A stretch of 64,000 bases of DNA. It comes from Anagrus nilaparvatae (lineage: Eukaryota; Arthropoda; Insecta; Hymenoptera; Mymaridae). Below the pieces are notes generated by a model. The model was not told the origin of the DNA. It saw nothing but the letters and a program-made list of their open reading frames with translations, and ran no database searches. The stretch covers positions 17,502,001 through 17,566,000 of the forward strand of contig JAKSXM010000137.1 of assembly GCA_022575985.1 (NCBI GenBank), given 5' to 3'. This document shows positions 49,230-63,151 of this stretch, one piece after another (the stretch's first letter is position 1; each line of letters starts with the position of its first letter). The position numbers and the translations under genes were made by a program.

Positions 49230-52200
49230 AAGGAACGTGATAATGGTAATTAATTTAAAAAAAAATTTAAACGTTCTAATAATAATATATTCAATCCCCG
49301 ATTTCTTTTAGTTTTCTTACAAAGGAAGGTAGTAAAGGTTTCTTAGATTAAAATTTTTGGGTTCAAAATCAAAATAGTCTTCAGATTGAAATTCAGTTTA
49401 TCTCTGAGATAATAATGCTTATTGAATTAAAATTTAAAGAAGTTTGATAGTTAATAAAACCCGTTCAATCGCAACCTCAGAATTCTTACTCGTTTCATTG
49501 AAAACAAAATAAAAACCAACCTATTTATAACAGTCGCGTATTTTCAACTTTGAAACCCTAAGAATAAAAAAATTTTAAAAAAGTTACAAAAAAAAACTAA
49601 ACTACATAAACATAATTGCACCAAATCTACCAATTAATCTTAAACAGAAAACCAGATGTCGTTATAATTATTACAATTTTTTATAATATAAACATTAATT
49701 TACATTACTAAGTTTTTATCTCAAAATAAAAAAAAAACCAGATGACAGAGTATAAAAAAATTGACTTAAAATTTCTAACTTAATAAATTTTTCAAACTAG
49801 TTTTTTTAACACGTTTAATTTGAGTCTTGTAATTTATAGATTTTGAATTTATTTATATTTTTAAATTTTATGACTTTTTATACGATTTATAAATAAATAA
49901 AATTAAAAAAAAAACAAATTTTATTACTCTAAAAATAAAATTTATATGTCTAACTTTTTTATTCACAGTATAAAAATCAAAAAAACTTTTTTATAAAAAA
50001 AATTTTTTGACAAATTTATTGTTTCATAACTTTTTTCAACAATTGCAATGTAATATTCTATTCTAAAAATAAAATGTAAAAAAATCTCTTAAACTTTTCA
50101 AAAAAAATTTTATTTAAAACTCACTGTCAACTTTTAAAAAATTCAGATTTTTCGTACTTTTCTTTTTCTCATGAAGAAAGAAAATGATAAGTTAAGTCTA
50201 TTAAAAAATTTATTCTATACACCATTGCTAAAAAAATAATACAGAAAAATTCATAGCTTGTCATTCATATTTCTTGACGTATTTTATGCTATCAAAAAAA
50301 GGAAGAAAAAAACTGTAAATTTTCTTTTATCATTTTACTCAACAAAAATTTTAACGTAATCTGACAAAATGTCTTAAAAAACAATTTAATTCAATACCAG
50401 TGTTTTAAATATTAAATAAAAAAGCTATAGCATGTCGTCGATATCGATACTATTCAAATGCAACTTTATTTTTTCTTTGCAAGCTACTTTTTTCCACAAA
50501 AAAAAACTGTTTATATATTTTTTTCTTATTTTTTATTATGATGGTCGTTAAACTAGTATTTTTTTTCATCAACTTTTTCTTCTTTTTGATATAAAAGCAT
50601 TGAATAACCTGTTAAACATTTTTTTTATAAAAAGCTCAATTGTGCTTTTTTATTATAATTTTTTTTTTATGAAAGAAAATGCTTTTTTTACTAACACCTT
50701 GAATGCAGTTTTTCTTGCTACTATAAATTTTTTTTTTATAATATTGTTGAAAGTAATTAATACTTTAACTAAAAGGTCGTTGACTTTTATATCAAAGAAT
50801 AAAAATTGTATATTTTTTTTATGAATTGTGTTAATTGTTATTTGTTGTTATCTTTTTGCTAATTTTATTATCAAAGAATTTATTTCATAAATATTAATCT
50901 GTTTAATACCAACTTTTTTATGTTAACAAAAGAAATTAATGATTGTTTATTCTACTTCTAAGCAAATTTTTGTAAAATTTTGCAATAATAAATCTGAAGC
51001 ACACTTTGGCTTAGGTTTGATTAAATTGCTAGAAGTCTTATACATTTTTTCTTTGAGCTTGAAAACACTAACATTTGGAAATGAATTTTAAAAAGATCCA
51101 AGCAAAGCAATCTGACAGTGTGGCTTTTTCACGCTCTTATTAGTCTTTCATAAAAAGTGCATTTAAACGTATGATTTTTCGATATACAATTTGTAACCTT
51201 GTATTTTCATGTGTAAAAATCAATTATTTCAATTTTTGAATGCAAAATTAAACTAAAAAAGCAGGCTTAAGTTACAGAAATAATTTTAAATGGGTCTGTG
51301 CTACATAAGCTTGCATATTTTAATGAATTTTTAATCAATTTGCATTTATGTAAATTCAGCCTTATTTTTTTCAATCGCGACTCATTGACGCCTTAAATTT
51401 ACGCCCAATCGTAATCACTGCATTATTCTCTGCCCCGATTATTTTCATTTATGTTAATGAATAAATGAAATAAAATAAAGTATAGCTAGATCCCTAAAAA
51501 AATTACTCCCTTGTTAGGTAAATAACTGTGCACTTAATTTTCTAAAATTTTAATCTTTTCCATTAAAATTTATTCAAGTATTCTCATACAATTTTTTTAT
51601 GCACATACTCCTAAATAAAAATCTCCATGCATTATCATAAAAAAGCTCAAAAAACTTTTCTATTATTCTAACTAAAATTTAATTGTCTATTATATTTTAA
51701 TATAATTAAAAAAAAAGTTTACTTTAACACTTATATTGCAATTAAAATTAAAAAAAATTGTTTAAATAGTTTTTTAATTGCATTAATTTGAATATGAAAA
51801 AAAATTTACTTACACTAAAAAGTTACTAAAAAAAAATATGACATTTAAAAAAAAAAAAACTAATTAACATAAAGTGCATAGTGAAAAGAAAAATACTAAG
51901 AGTCAGGAAAAAGAAATTTCGTTTGTATGAAGTTGAAGAAACTATAAAATAAAAGTAACGTAAATAAATTACAAAAAAAAAAGAGGGTTAATTGAGAAAT
52001 ATATATAAATTTTTTTAACTCAAAAATGCCAAGTTTTTTTAAGGTAAAACTCGTAAATATAAAAAGAACAGCTTCCTTTTATTTCCATTATTCAAGCTTT
52101 TTATTTAATGTTAAAGTTAAAAAAGATTAAATGAATAAGAACACAGAAAAAATGGTATTATTTTTAAAAAAAAGTGGCTAATTATTTTTGGAACGTATTA

Positions 52201-53884
52201 AATAAAAGTTTTGACTTTTTTATTGAATAAGAAAGTAGATTTAGCAAAAACATATTAAATTGATTGGTCAATAAAAAAGTGTAACGAGTAATGTGATTTC
52301 TTGTTGTTCCAAGTGACTTTAATGTATTAAACTTCAAAGTTAGTTATTGATATTTTTGATATTATAAATAGGAAGAAAGTTAAATCTTGGCGAATATGAT
52401 TTTTCATTTGACTGTTAGACGTAGAAATTAATAATGCAATAAAAAATTTGTTATGACTATTGAACTAATAAAATATGGCTATAAATGTGTTTGTGAGTGA
52501 TTGAACGTTAGATCAGCAAAACTTTCTAGATTAAATGATACTACCAAAGTTACTACTGTGCCAAAAATGTTGAGTTAGCCTGTTTTCATTTAATAGGCGA
52601 AAATAATTTGCTTTTTTTTACACTTTTAAGATTTTTAGCCTAAATTCGGGCTTTACTTTTAAGGTATTTTTTTTTAACTGTACCCTAATTTATAAAAAAA
52701 TTTTTGGTAATTTTTAATAAACAATTTTTTACTGTAAAATATTTTATTAACACGATATTAAGAGTATTCTTCACATACCAATCCAATATATTAATTTTTA
52801 AATAAATATTTTCTGTAAATTAAACCATTAAAATTCCCTAATTTAACACGAAAGCAAATACCATCCCAAAAACATTAAAGATTACTTTATCTATTCTAAA
52901 AATAATTAAATTTCTCGAATAGCACTTGAATTTATTTCATATAAATTTTCTAATGCATAATACAACCACGAGAGAGAAGCTTTAATAAATATATCTTGAA
53001 ACAGACATTTTTAAAATATTTGGCAACTGGTTTAAATATACACTTAAAGTATTATTATCAGTATATAACATAAATCATATAAGATTTAGTACTATATATA
53101 GGTAAATCTAGGTGAATTTAGTGTGTTTATCTATCTTGTTCTTATACAAACAGAACTTTAAACTATGATATCATTGAATTTTGCTTTATTTGTCTTAAAT
53201 TTTGATTAAATCGTTCTAATGTTCATTATTTATTTATTACTAAATGTTTGATATTGGGTTACTTTGTTTTTGACCTAAATATTCAACTTTTTGTTACTCT
53301 ATAAACCAGTAGTATAAAAAAATTTCTTTGACATTATCTTCACTGTTTGATAAATTTTTCTTTAAAATGTATGACATAATCGTAACGAATAAATATGATA
53401 TAACATACACATACACACCTATTAAAAGTAAAAGCATTAAAAAACAATGCATTAATTTAAACAGAGCATAAAAAGTTACAATTTTTTGACACAAAGTTAA
53501 AAAAATAATATTAAAATCAAGTCATCATAATACGTGCATGCTGGATATTAAAAAAAAAAATATTTTTTGATAACGGTTTATTCGCGTGAGCAACAATATA
53601 ATAATGAAGGCGGAACTTATAAGATTGTTTATGCTTTTACTTACTTTCCCATGTATGCAATTTACTATGTGTCACCATGGTATTAAATTATTTATTTATC
53701 TATCTCTCTTTCTCTCTTTTATCAAAAATTATCTTTATTTAAAATCTAATTGTCAAATCTTTTTTGCCCTAGTAAAGTAATATTCTTGTAAACAACGTTT
53801 AATTTTTTGACGCACCTTATTTTTACTTTTTGTATTTAGTATTTGTACTCCTTTCTCTCCCACGCACAAAATTTGAAAAGCTAG

Positions 53885-53906
53885 TTATTATTATTATTAT
53901 TATTAT
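53885..53906. repeat. (TTA)n microsatellite
   Basis: About seven TTA units in intron. Confidence 0.85.
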
Positions 53907-54509
53907 CATTATACCGGTTTTATAAGATATTTTGCAAAAGTTATAATATGCCTTTTTAAGTGCATTTAAACTACTATATTTGATAATTGTTTGTAAAAGA
54001 TATTAGGTTTCATATACACACATAATACCAAAACAGAAAATATGGTTTATAAACATAATTTTATTTTATTTAAATAATCAGTTTTAAAATTGTTTTTTTA
54101 AATATTAATTATTTCATTAAAATACGTATTAAACTTAGAAGCATTATTATCTTGAGAGTAAAGAAATTTTGGGGACCTATTATTATATTTCGTTGCCTCT
54201 TGTTAGTTGACTGAATTGTTTATCAATATAAATTTTTATTACATTCAAATTTCAAAATTATATTTATGTATTCACAGTGAATTAAATGTCATTCGAATAA
54301 TGAATTACGATATTATCAATCCAACACTAGAACCAGATTCAATATTTATAATGCATGAAAACTGACCATTTTAAATATCAGTATTATTTTAAATATTAGT
54401 ACCTAAAACCTTGTGAAAATTTTATTGCTTACAATATAGGTAACTTATTTTTAATGATTTATTTATAAAGAAAGCTAGTATGTTTAAATTTAAAATGAAT
54501 TTTAGACTC

Positions 54510-54552
54510 TCTTATATAATGTCAAGAAATCATTTTACTTGCGAGAAAAATT
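54510..54552 (-). repeat. Copy of the TCTCGCAAGTGAAATGATT family
   Basis: The string TTATATAATGTCAAGAAATC, then ATTTTACTTGCGAGAAAAATT, matches the reverse of the element's right end. It is in the same orientation as the copy at 7384. Confidence 0.6.
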
Positions 54553-57500
54553 ATTTTACTGAAATCCATTCATTAAAAAAAAAAAGTAGTTGCAATAGAA
54601 ATGCAAATGAAACCGAATCTTCAGTACTCTTAAATTTTCTCGTACATAACTTTCTTCTAAATTTTCTATAGCTTTAATTCCAAAAGATGAATCATAAGAA
54701 TCATAAAATAATTGCTAAAAAATTTCAATAATAAAGTGAAAGTTTTCTTAAAAATTTCATTTTCTTCTTCATTTTTTTAATAAAAAATTCATCAATTTAT
54801 TTTATTTTTGAATTTTAATTATAATTTTTATAAAAAAATATTATTACTATGTCAAAAAAAAACAAACTTTCTATAATATTATGAATAATACAGTACCATA
54901 CATAAATGTTTTTAAAAAAAAATGAAAATTTTTTATAATTAGACGTTTATTTACTATTTTCTTAAAATGTATTACAACAAAATTAAATTTTACATAATCA
55001 TTATTTTGTGTGTGTTATAATATTTAATTTTTTAATATGTGAAAATTCAAAAGATTAAATTATAGGAAATAGAAAAAAAATTTTAAATTTGTAATATAAG
55101 TGAAATTCTGATTAAATTTTACTTTCACAAATATAATTGTACACGATGAAAATGTAATCTGTTATTCAAATTTCAAGGCAAAAAAAAGAGATGATCTGAT
55201 TTATTTTTGAGTCCAATTTCGAATAATTGAAAATTTAAATTTATAGTTTATAAATAACTTCTATATTTATATTGAAATATTATTAGTTTTTTAAAAGTAA
55301 AAAAGAGTATATAAATTATATATTTTGCATATAAAAAGCAAATATTAACATAAATAAATTTTTAGTGCACTTTTAATGCATAAAATATAAATATTCTGAA
55401 AACCTTTTAATATTAACATAAGAATTTTTTATTTTAAAACTAAAAAAAGATGTATTCCTTGAGTGTGCCTTTGGGATACTGGTTTATATTACCAAATTTT
55501 AGTAGGTTTCTAGATTTAAATTTAAATTGAAGATCCAGAAGTTTCTTTCATTTTTAAACTTGTTAATTACTTTACACGAATGTTTTTGAAAAAGTTTAAT
55601 TTGCTTTTGGTTTCTTGCACAGAAATTTTTCCTTGTTTTGGTTGTTCGTATTATAAACCTTATGTAATTTGGCAAAAATATTAGAATTTTACTCAAATCA
55701 GCAATAGGAGTAAAATTTACCCTTGTTTAGTGAAAGTTTACCGAATGCAATTTTTATCAGCAAAGAGTTCTTCCTTGTTTTACAAAACTTTAACAAGTGC
55801 AACTTTACCAAGTGCAGATAGGAGTATTTCGAACAAAATATCAGTTTCGTTTGAGTGAACGATTTTACGAATCATCTCGTGAATCATAATAAAAGAAAAA
55901 TAAGCTTTTGCACCCAAAATATCGTATAAATAGCTAATGGTATTAATTTGATATTATAAACTTTTAGTTTGAAAATAATTTAGTTTAATTTCAATTCATC
56001 ATATTAGATTTCATAATTTACTCGAAATTTTCAGAAATTCATACAAATTTAGCTTGTTTAATAGTTTATTTTCCTGGATTTGAAAATTTTATATTAGCAA
56101 GTTTATAAATAATTTTAATGATTATAGATGAAAACTTTTTCTGGATGGCGCCTGCTCGAAATCATAAATACTACAAATTTATTATCATTATTTTATTTTA
56201 GAAAGAGCTTTTTATATACTTAAGTGCTTGATCCAAACAAATGCTTATAAGAACTATGAAAAGTACAGTGTGAGAAAATTTTTAAAGAAATTGCAAAATG
56301 TTTTTAAAAGTTTTATACAGCATTTTAAGACATATTTTAGAGTTTTAATTTTTGCATCAAACTATTAGATTTGGTCCTAAGATTTAACTTTTCTAACCCA
56401 ATTAGGGTTTCAAAAATAGTTTGTGAAATTACAAAATAAATAAGGCACTAATAGAGGTATTCGTTTACACTGAAAATGATATTGCTGTCCATAATTGGCA
56501 AATAAAGTCTATTTTTACGGTCTTTTCAGATAAAAATTTCGAAAAAAAACAAAAATTAACTACTTTGAGTAATCAGAGAATTTTTTGTAAAAAACTTCCA
56601 ATTTCCTAGTCCTTTAAAATTTGCATTTCGTAAAATATTCTTTACAGTGTATATTAAAAAATCAACAGACTCATAAAAAAAAAAAAAATTTATTAAATCA
56701 CGTATTTATAATCTTTACTATTGTACATACAATAAAAAATATAGACCATAAACAATATTTCTACTTTAACACTAATGCATTTTCTCATATAAAAAAAGTG
56801 GTTTAAAGAACATATGAAAAGATTTTTTTTTCATAAGAAAAGCTTGGAAAAGCTTTATGATATTAACTAGTGTAGTAATAATAAAAAAAAGGCAATATAA
56901 AGTCACTTGATTAAATGTGTATTACGTGTAGCTTTTTTTTTTATAATACTACAAGCTTTTTAATATATGTTAGAATATTCTAAGTCAAAGCACGAGCTTA
57001 TTCTACCGAATAAATACTCGTATTATTTACGGATAATAGTGATAAAAAAAAAATACAATACCCGGAAGTATGAAAAAGCTTTTGTTTACTTTATGGTGTT
57101 AAAGTGTGGTTATTATTAATTGTCACACTTTTTTTGAGATAAAAATAATAGAACGGGATTCTTGGGAAAGTGTAATATTTGTGGGTGAAATATTTTTTCA
57201 TGGTTTTCTGAAAATTGTTTCTTAGGATGATTGGGACTATAAAAAATTTAAGGGTTGTATTTTTTTTATGCTCAAAAAGCTACTTGAATAAATAAAAATA
57301 AATTAAATCTCACCTAATCGTATATTTTCCTTTCAAAAAAAGCTTTTTAAAACGAATTTTCATTTAAAAAACAATTAACAATAAAATATGCATCTCTTAT
57401 TCCTTCAGCGTTAAAAATGAATAAGAGAAAGTAAAATTTATGAAAATTATTCATATTTTAATGAAAAGCTATTTTCTTGAGAGAAAAACAAGGATTATCA

Positions 57501-57723
57501 TCATTTTCTATACTAAAATTAAGCATATTATTTATTCGCCTAAAAGAAAAAGCTTTTTCTTTGAATTATTATTCGTAATTTTGAATCAGAGAAATATTCA
57601 CACAACTTTTGAATTTAGGAATTTTCACTAATTACTTTGGTATTTATGATTCGTTAAGCATGATAACATATCAAAGGATTTTGGATTAAATAGAAATTTA
57701 ATAAATTATTTTATTTTTCAGAG

Positions 57724-57821
57724 TTTAAACAATGTGAGCTCTGCGACGTTAAGGCCATACAATTCAGACATCAATACACCAAGGATTGATAGTTACAGAC
57801 TATCAATGGCTAATCTCGAAG
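57724..57821 (+). CDS. Further exon of the long gene
   Basis: A T-rich tract ending TTTTTCAG (57714-57721) precedes a protein-like stretch beginning LNNVSSATLRPYNSD and ending YRLSMANLE, closed by a G|GTAATA donor at 57822 (phase 1). Ser, Asn, Arg and Pro richness suggests a disordered, possibly phosphorylated linker. The start is uncertain. Using CAG at 57721 gives an in-frame AGT (Ser) only if the upstream phase is 0, but exon 2 ends in phase 2. Using the next AG (57722-57723) restores the frame after exon 2 (...GSP-LNN...). Either this tandem AG is used or an exon is missing between 48960 and 57722. Confidence 0.6.
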
Positions 57822-60131
57822 GTAATAATTGGTTTTTTTGTCTTTTTATTAAATTTTTTTTTTTATATATACGTCAATTATAAGATAAAATTCTATAGTT
57901 TGTTTGACAAAAGTAAGAAATATTTTTTCGACATACACTTTCATGTATCTATGGAAACGAAGGGAGTGTTTATGTACGTTCGATAAAAAAAAATATAAAA
58001 TAAAAACCTTAATTTATCTTATACACTGTAAAAAAAAAGCAAGAGACGACCTACTTTTTTTTATATATTATTATTTCCAACATCCCTTAAATTTATAAAG
58101 TTTACTATAGAAAAAAAAAAATTTACGTTTTGACTAGACACGATTCACAAATTTTTTTATTTTTTGTCCTTGTTCTTTTTTTTCTCTATCTTTTTACTTA
58201 GTGCAGAATAAAAAAATAAATGACTACACTTATCTTGTACATACTGAACACATTTTTTTTTTTTATAAAATGAAAAATAAGTATACATAACCAAAAGATA
58301 ATTTTATCTTTTTTTGGTACCACTTTTTTTTTTAAGGTTATGTAATATTAAAATTATTACGATAAAAAAGTAAATTTGCTTTAATAATTTTTAAATAAAA
58401 TTTAAATTTTTTCTTTGACGAAAAGCTAATAAAAATTTCAGAATATTGAATTTTCTTTTTAAATTAATAGTTTGTTTTATTTTTAGAAAAAGATTTTAAT
58501 CAGAGTTTAACTTGAAATTATTTTAAAGCTTGTTTTAACTTAAATTAAGCTGTTTACCTTTTTTTGGAGTTAAAATGTTGTTTAAAAGATAAATTAAGTA
58601 AGTGGATAAGCTTTTTCTAACAATTAATATTAATTGTTTTTTATTACAAATTGAAACTATTTTTAGTAAAACCGTTCAGAATTACTTTCTTTACCTTACA
58701 AAATTGGATAAATAAAATTGCTTTAATAATTCGAATGCTAATTTGTTGTAATTTATAAATAAAAAACAAATTATTTTCTAGAAAACTGATTATACAGTTT
58801 TTTTCTTTTTTTTTATTTACAAATCAATACCTTTCTATATAATTGGAGAAAACTAAAAAAAATAAAAGAAAAAGTAAACGTTTCTGCTATTCCTTAAATG
58901 TACAATTTTTAATGTGTCTCATGTAGGTTTTTTCTTTTGAATAATTGAACAAAAGCGTTAAGTTATCCTTCTTCTTATTTCTTACAAACTACTGCAAACT
59001 ATAAAGAAGTATATATAAAAACAACAAGAAATAAAAACCCTTGAAGCAATATCAAAGAATATTTTTTTTTTTTAGATACATAAAGTTTTTATCAAACTTT
59101 ATATTGAACAATTTATATAATTATAAGAAGAAAGAAAAAAGCTTATCTCTTATTTATTTATTTTTTATCAGTTTATGAAACTTTTTAATAATTTTTTTTT
59201 TGCCCTGGGTGTATTTTTTAACTTCAAGAATCTATAGTTTTACTTAAGGCGAATAAATTTTTACTTCACTAGACTTGATAGAATATTTTATATTATAGTT
59301 AAGAGTATCGATGTATCTCGGCTTATTTTTTCTTTTTTGTTTTATTGAATAAATAAAAAAATACCCCTGGTAGAAAAAATAACCAAATTTTTTGACCACT
59401 GGTCAGGCACTGATCATATTGACTGGTCATATTTTGGTTAAGGCCATGTTTAGTTGGGATTGATGATTTTCTTGTTATAGAGGGAGCTACTTTACCTTAT
59501 TGCTAAAATTGGTCAAATTTTCAATTATTTGGGGTCAAATTAAAAAACCAATAGAAGACACACCTAGAAAATAATAAAAACATTAATTTCCCAAATTTTC
59601 AAGCAATAAAATGCTATACTTTTCGAGAAAGTTACTTTTGCGTTAATTAAACGCTAAAAGTAACTTTCTCAAAAAGTAAAGGATTTTATTGTTTGAAAAT
59701 TTGGGAAATAAATAGTTTTATCATTATCTAGGTGCGTCTTCTATTATATTTGAATAATAATACAATTTTTTTTTTTTTATTTTTTATTTGAAAAAAGATA
59801 AAACAGTAATATTGGAGTAAATAATAAGATGTAGATGGACGATACTGTTTAAAATGTCCAACTGCAGAGGTCGCACCAAAGTTAAAATAAACCGTCTGCT
59901 ATACGTAAATAGAAATGAATATATTTTTGTCAATAAAAAAGATATATTATTATATCCATTGATGATTATATCACGCGACTCCGAAATATAAAGTGAAAAT
60001 AAAAAAGGAAAGTTCCAAAATATTTTACAAAAGGATTTTACATTTTTGAAAAACGTAACATTTTTCAAAATTTTCCTAAATACCGTTACTAGAAATAATT
60101 AAAAAAGTTTCCCAAAAACTGTTGTTTTTAG
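57822..60131. other. A/T-rich stretch downstream of the last recognised exon
   Basis: No coding exon is supported. It contains many poly-T/poly-A tracts and one inverted repeat (59550-59745). A patch at 59380-59470 has repeated short words (GACCACTGGTCA, GACTGGTCATATTTTGG) without a clear element border. Confidence 0.5.
59550..59745. mobile_element. 196-bp palindromic MITE-like element
   Basis: The ends AATAGAAGACACACCTAG (59550) and CTAGGTGCGTCTTCTATT (ending 59745) are inverted copies. The arms of about 90 nt share TTTCCCAAATTTTCAA and GAGAAAGTTACTTTTGCGTT with their complements and meet around GCGTTAATTAAACGC. It has no coding capacity and no obvious flanking duplication. It is unrelated in sequence to the other fold-backs here. 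Confidence 0.75.
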
Positions 60132-61758
60132 CCTCAGGTATTATAAATGGAACTGAAATGGTAAGAAAACTACTGACCTTCAAGATTATTTTATTTTGTT
60201 TAATTAATTTTATATGAATTTTAGGTTCTCATTGCTAAAAAAAAATGGCTACAAACACTGTGATGATTGCAATATCTCCTAACAATTTAAGACCAAATAT
60301 TTTATATACAGAGTACTATGGGTGTTTATATAAAAAATTTCCATGCTTGTATGTAATTGACATCTCATGTACTATATTAGCCTCACTAACCACTTGTAAC
60401 AACAAGGTCTAATATCTAAGATTCAGAAAACTTAGTAGAGTAGATATTGCTTATTATACTGTGTATAATCCAGAAGATAGTGTTATTCTTAATGCTAGCG
60501 CTTTAGAGGAAGAATTTTTTTAATCAGTTTTTTATATCAATTACATAAAGAGGATAAGAAAAATCAAAATCGTTGTCACAAGACACACTAAAAAAAATAA
60601 AATGGTTTGACAATAAGCTAGGAAAAGATAATTCTAAAATCAATATGGATAGCAATGTTGCTAAATCTAGAAAATCTTAAATTAATACAGATGATAAACA
60701 AAGTAATGGAAAATCTACTTCCAAAATTAATGGACAGAAAAATGTTTTATTAAATGAAAAAAAAATCTTTTTGAATCTATCAGAAAAAGTATGGAAGAAA
60801 AATCAATCGACCAAACTGACAAAAATGTACAAGGAACTGCTTCGGAAAAAAATATACCAATAGGAAAAAGAGGATCTAAAATACAAAAATTCCCTAGTGC
60901 AGATCAAATTCAAAAAAAAGGAACCAAGAGACGTATTTCTGATCCTAATTCCAAAGACATATCAACAAGTACGACAAAGAGAATGCGTCATTCACCTGAA
61001 GTATTAAACAGCAGCGTAGAATCAAATAATAGTGCAGATGAAAGTAAGTCCATCAAAACGTCAAAAAAATGAAATGCTAAGATTACATAATAGATATGGT
61101 AGATTTTCCACCTCAACTAACAGGAAGAAGAAGTGCAACTTTAAAAACTAATTCTCAAGAAGAAAAATCCCAAGAATCAATAAAAAAACGAAATAGATCA
61201 AGTGCAAAACCAGAGAATGAAAGTAAACCAATAGGCTGTAAATAATCAAGAAAAACCTACGCCAACTAGTCGTCAAGAAACTGGAAAAAAAGCCGAAGAA
61301 GTACAAAATTACATAGTGATAAAAATGACAATAAAACAGTAAATATTGATTCAAGTAAACTTCAAGATTCTATTAATACAGAAGTAAAATCTTGGAAAAT
61401 CCTCCAAGAACCAGATGATTTAACTCAGGAAATTAAAATTTAAGAAATTTTAACTTAAGAAAAAAGCCCGAAAACCCCAGAAGTTCAAATTGAAAGCTGT
61501 GATTCTTTTATTATATCTCAAGATTCAGATATTGTAGAAAGCTCTCAAGGACCAACTTGTATGTCGAAATTAGATAAAATGTGTTAAGCAAAAATTAATA
61601 AAATATCTTCTGTTCAATCTGAAATTGTAGTAGGGCAAAATGAAGACCAAGAGAAAGAGATGAATTCAATAATTAAAAAAGTGACAAGTGAGTCCGATAC
61701 GAATTCTCATATTAAAGATTCTTTGGAAACAAAAAAAATTGACGAAAAAATTCACTGA
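60132..61758 (+). pseudogene. Decayed intron-bearing gene for a Lys/Ser/Asn-rich protein, part 1
   Basis: Coding-like sequence appears in all three + frames, interrupted by stops and shifts. A short exon (60132-60160) and GTAAGA...TTTTAG intron (60161-60224) are still recognisable, so this is a decayed copy of a spliced gene rather than a processed one. The best stretch is 60791-61072 (93 codons: MEEKSIDQTDKNVQG, KRRISDPNSK, KRMRHSPEVLNSS), with basic clusters typical of a nuclear, disordered protein. It connects upstream through a poly-A shift near 60758-60766 to 60620-60757, which has an in-frame TAA at 60678. It connects downstream, after a shift, to 61090-61245 (VDFPPQLTGRRSATLK) and to 61339-61758, which has four stops including the last (SFIISQDSDIVESSQGP). 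Family not established; a RIF1-like C-terminal region was considered only on general character. Confidence 0.65.
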
Positions 61759-63151
61759 AAATTAATTTATAGTACTTGCAATTAACGATTCATATATGAT
61801 TCCGTCCAATAATACATAAGTATATGTATATCAGGTAATTTTAATACCATTTAAAATTTTTTTTGTAAATTTTACTGAGTTTATAAACCAATAGCGTATA
61901 AATAAATTCTCAGTATATAACGACCAATAACAACTTTAAAATCAGGCAAAATACAACACATATATACAGTATATACTAACTATAATCATTTGCAGCAAAC
62001 TCCTATTGGCTTATAAATGTAGTAAAATTTTGGATATTTTATTCTCATTTTAAATTATATATTATTTTTGCATAGTTATTTTCATGCAACATTAACTTTT
62101 AATATAAAAATATAAATAAATAAAAATTAAAAAAAACCTATCATTGAAAATCAAGAAAAAAAAATTTTTTTTTGAAATACTTTAATACAACCTTAATATA
62201 ATTTATTATTATAAACTAATTCTCTTCTATTGACTGATAAGGTATTATATATTGTATTTAGTTTAATTATATACATATTTATATAATTATGACAGATTGT
62301 CGCAATTTCCTTTATGGGATAAAATAAGAATATTAACTTTTTAAAGATTCAGTTAAGAATTTACTATCAAATTTTATCATATAATGTAAAAAACCAAATA
62401 TAAAATATTTTATAATAAATTAACTAATTAAAAATTATCCTATTAAAAAAAGTAAAATAAAACTACATAATTTCATAAAATTAATTAACTATGATATTGT
62501 AAATTTCAAAAATGTATACAATTCAAAATTTAGCTTTTTAAGTAGAGAATCTATATTTTTAAGAATATTTAATTATTTTTAGAAATATATAAAAAATATT
62601 AATGTTTCGAACTATGCTTTATAAATAAGAAATAATATTTGCTATGAAAAATATTTTTTATTTATTAGTATTTTTATTAAAAAAGCCAACAAATTTTTAC
62701 AATTAATTATAGTTCGAAAAAAATTTTTCTCGTTTAAAATTCGTGCGCACCTTAGGTATTGTCGATAACACGTGTAGTGAAAAAAGGTTATGTCTGACTA
62801 GTGTGTAACTGTGTACTCGCATTTTTTTATACCTGGTTACCAATACTGCTGGTTACTCAGATTATAAAATAACTAAAATATATTTAATCTTGTTATTTGA
62901 CAATAAAAAATAAGATAATTTTTTTTTTCTAAATCTTGGAGAAGTTACGTTAAAAATCTAGAACAAATTTTTAAGTGCATCATGAAATAAATTAGAAATG
63001 TAAAAGATTTAGAGACTGCTTAAATTTGATAATAAAGTTACAAATATCTAAAGTTGCATTAGAGATAATATAGTTAAAGCTGAAGATCGTAGTTAACTTT
63101 ATGAATGTGATCTGTGAATTTGTTAAGTTATAGCGAAGAAAAATTGAAATT
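61759..63151. other. A/T-rich stretch between the two parts of the decayed gene
   Basis: No coding-like frame is visible. It may be an intron or an insertion in the decayed gene. The 62720-62830 region is slightly more mixed (CGTGCGCACCTTAGG, GATAACACGTGTAG) but no feature could be assigned. Confidence 0.45.

Larger units (their letters stand above)
48961..57723 (+). other. Intron between shared exon 2 and the next exon (8.8 kb)
   Basis: A/T-rich, with a 195-bp inverted-repeat element close to its start (49035-49229), another copy of that family at 54510-54552 and a (TTA)n tract at 53885-53906. The rest, including 49300-53800 and 54700-57600, shows no coding exon that I can support. An unrecognised small exon here would explain the awkward acceptor at 57722. 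Confidence 0.45.
2230..57821 (+). other. Inferred long gene with three alternative first exons and recursively spliced first intron
   Basis: This entry is a model built from five exon-like segments on the same strand: first exons at 2230, 20299 and 48054, a shared exon at 48842-48960 and a later exon ending at 57821. Support comes from phase agreement (all three first exons end in phase 0 and the shared exon opens in phase 0), good GT/AG borders, protein-like sequence, and two ratchet splice sites in the first intron. The first-exon products of the two inner promoters resemble each other (MDWFRR and MDRFFRW). Nothing in the translated pieces lets me name the protein. The gene presumably continues past 57821, and no further exon is evident before the window ends. 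The segments could belong to more than one gene, which transcript data would settle. Confidence 0.5.
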
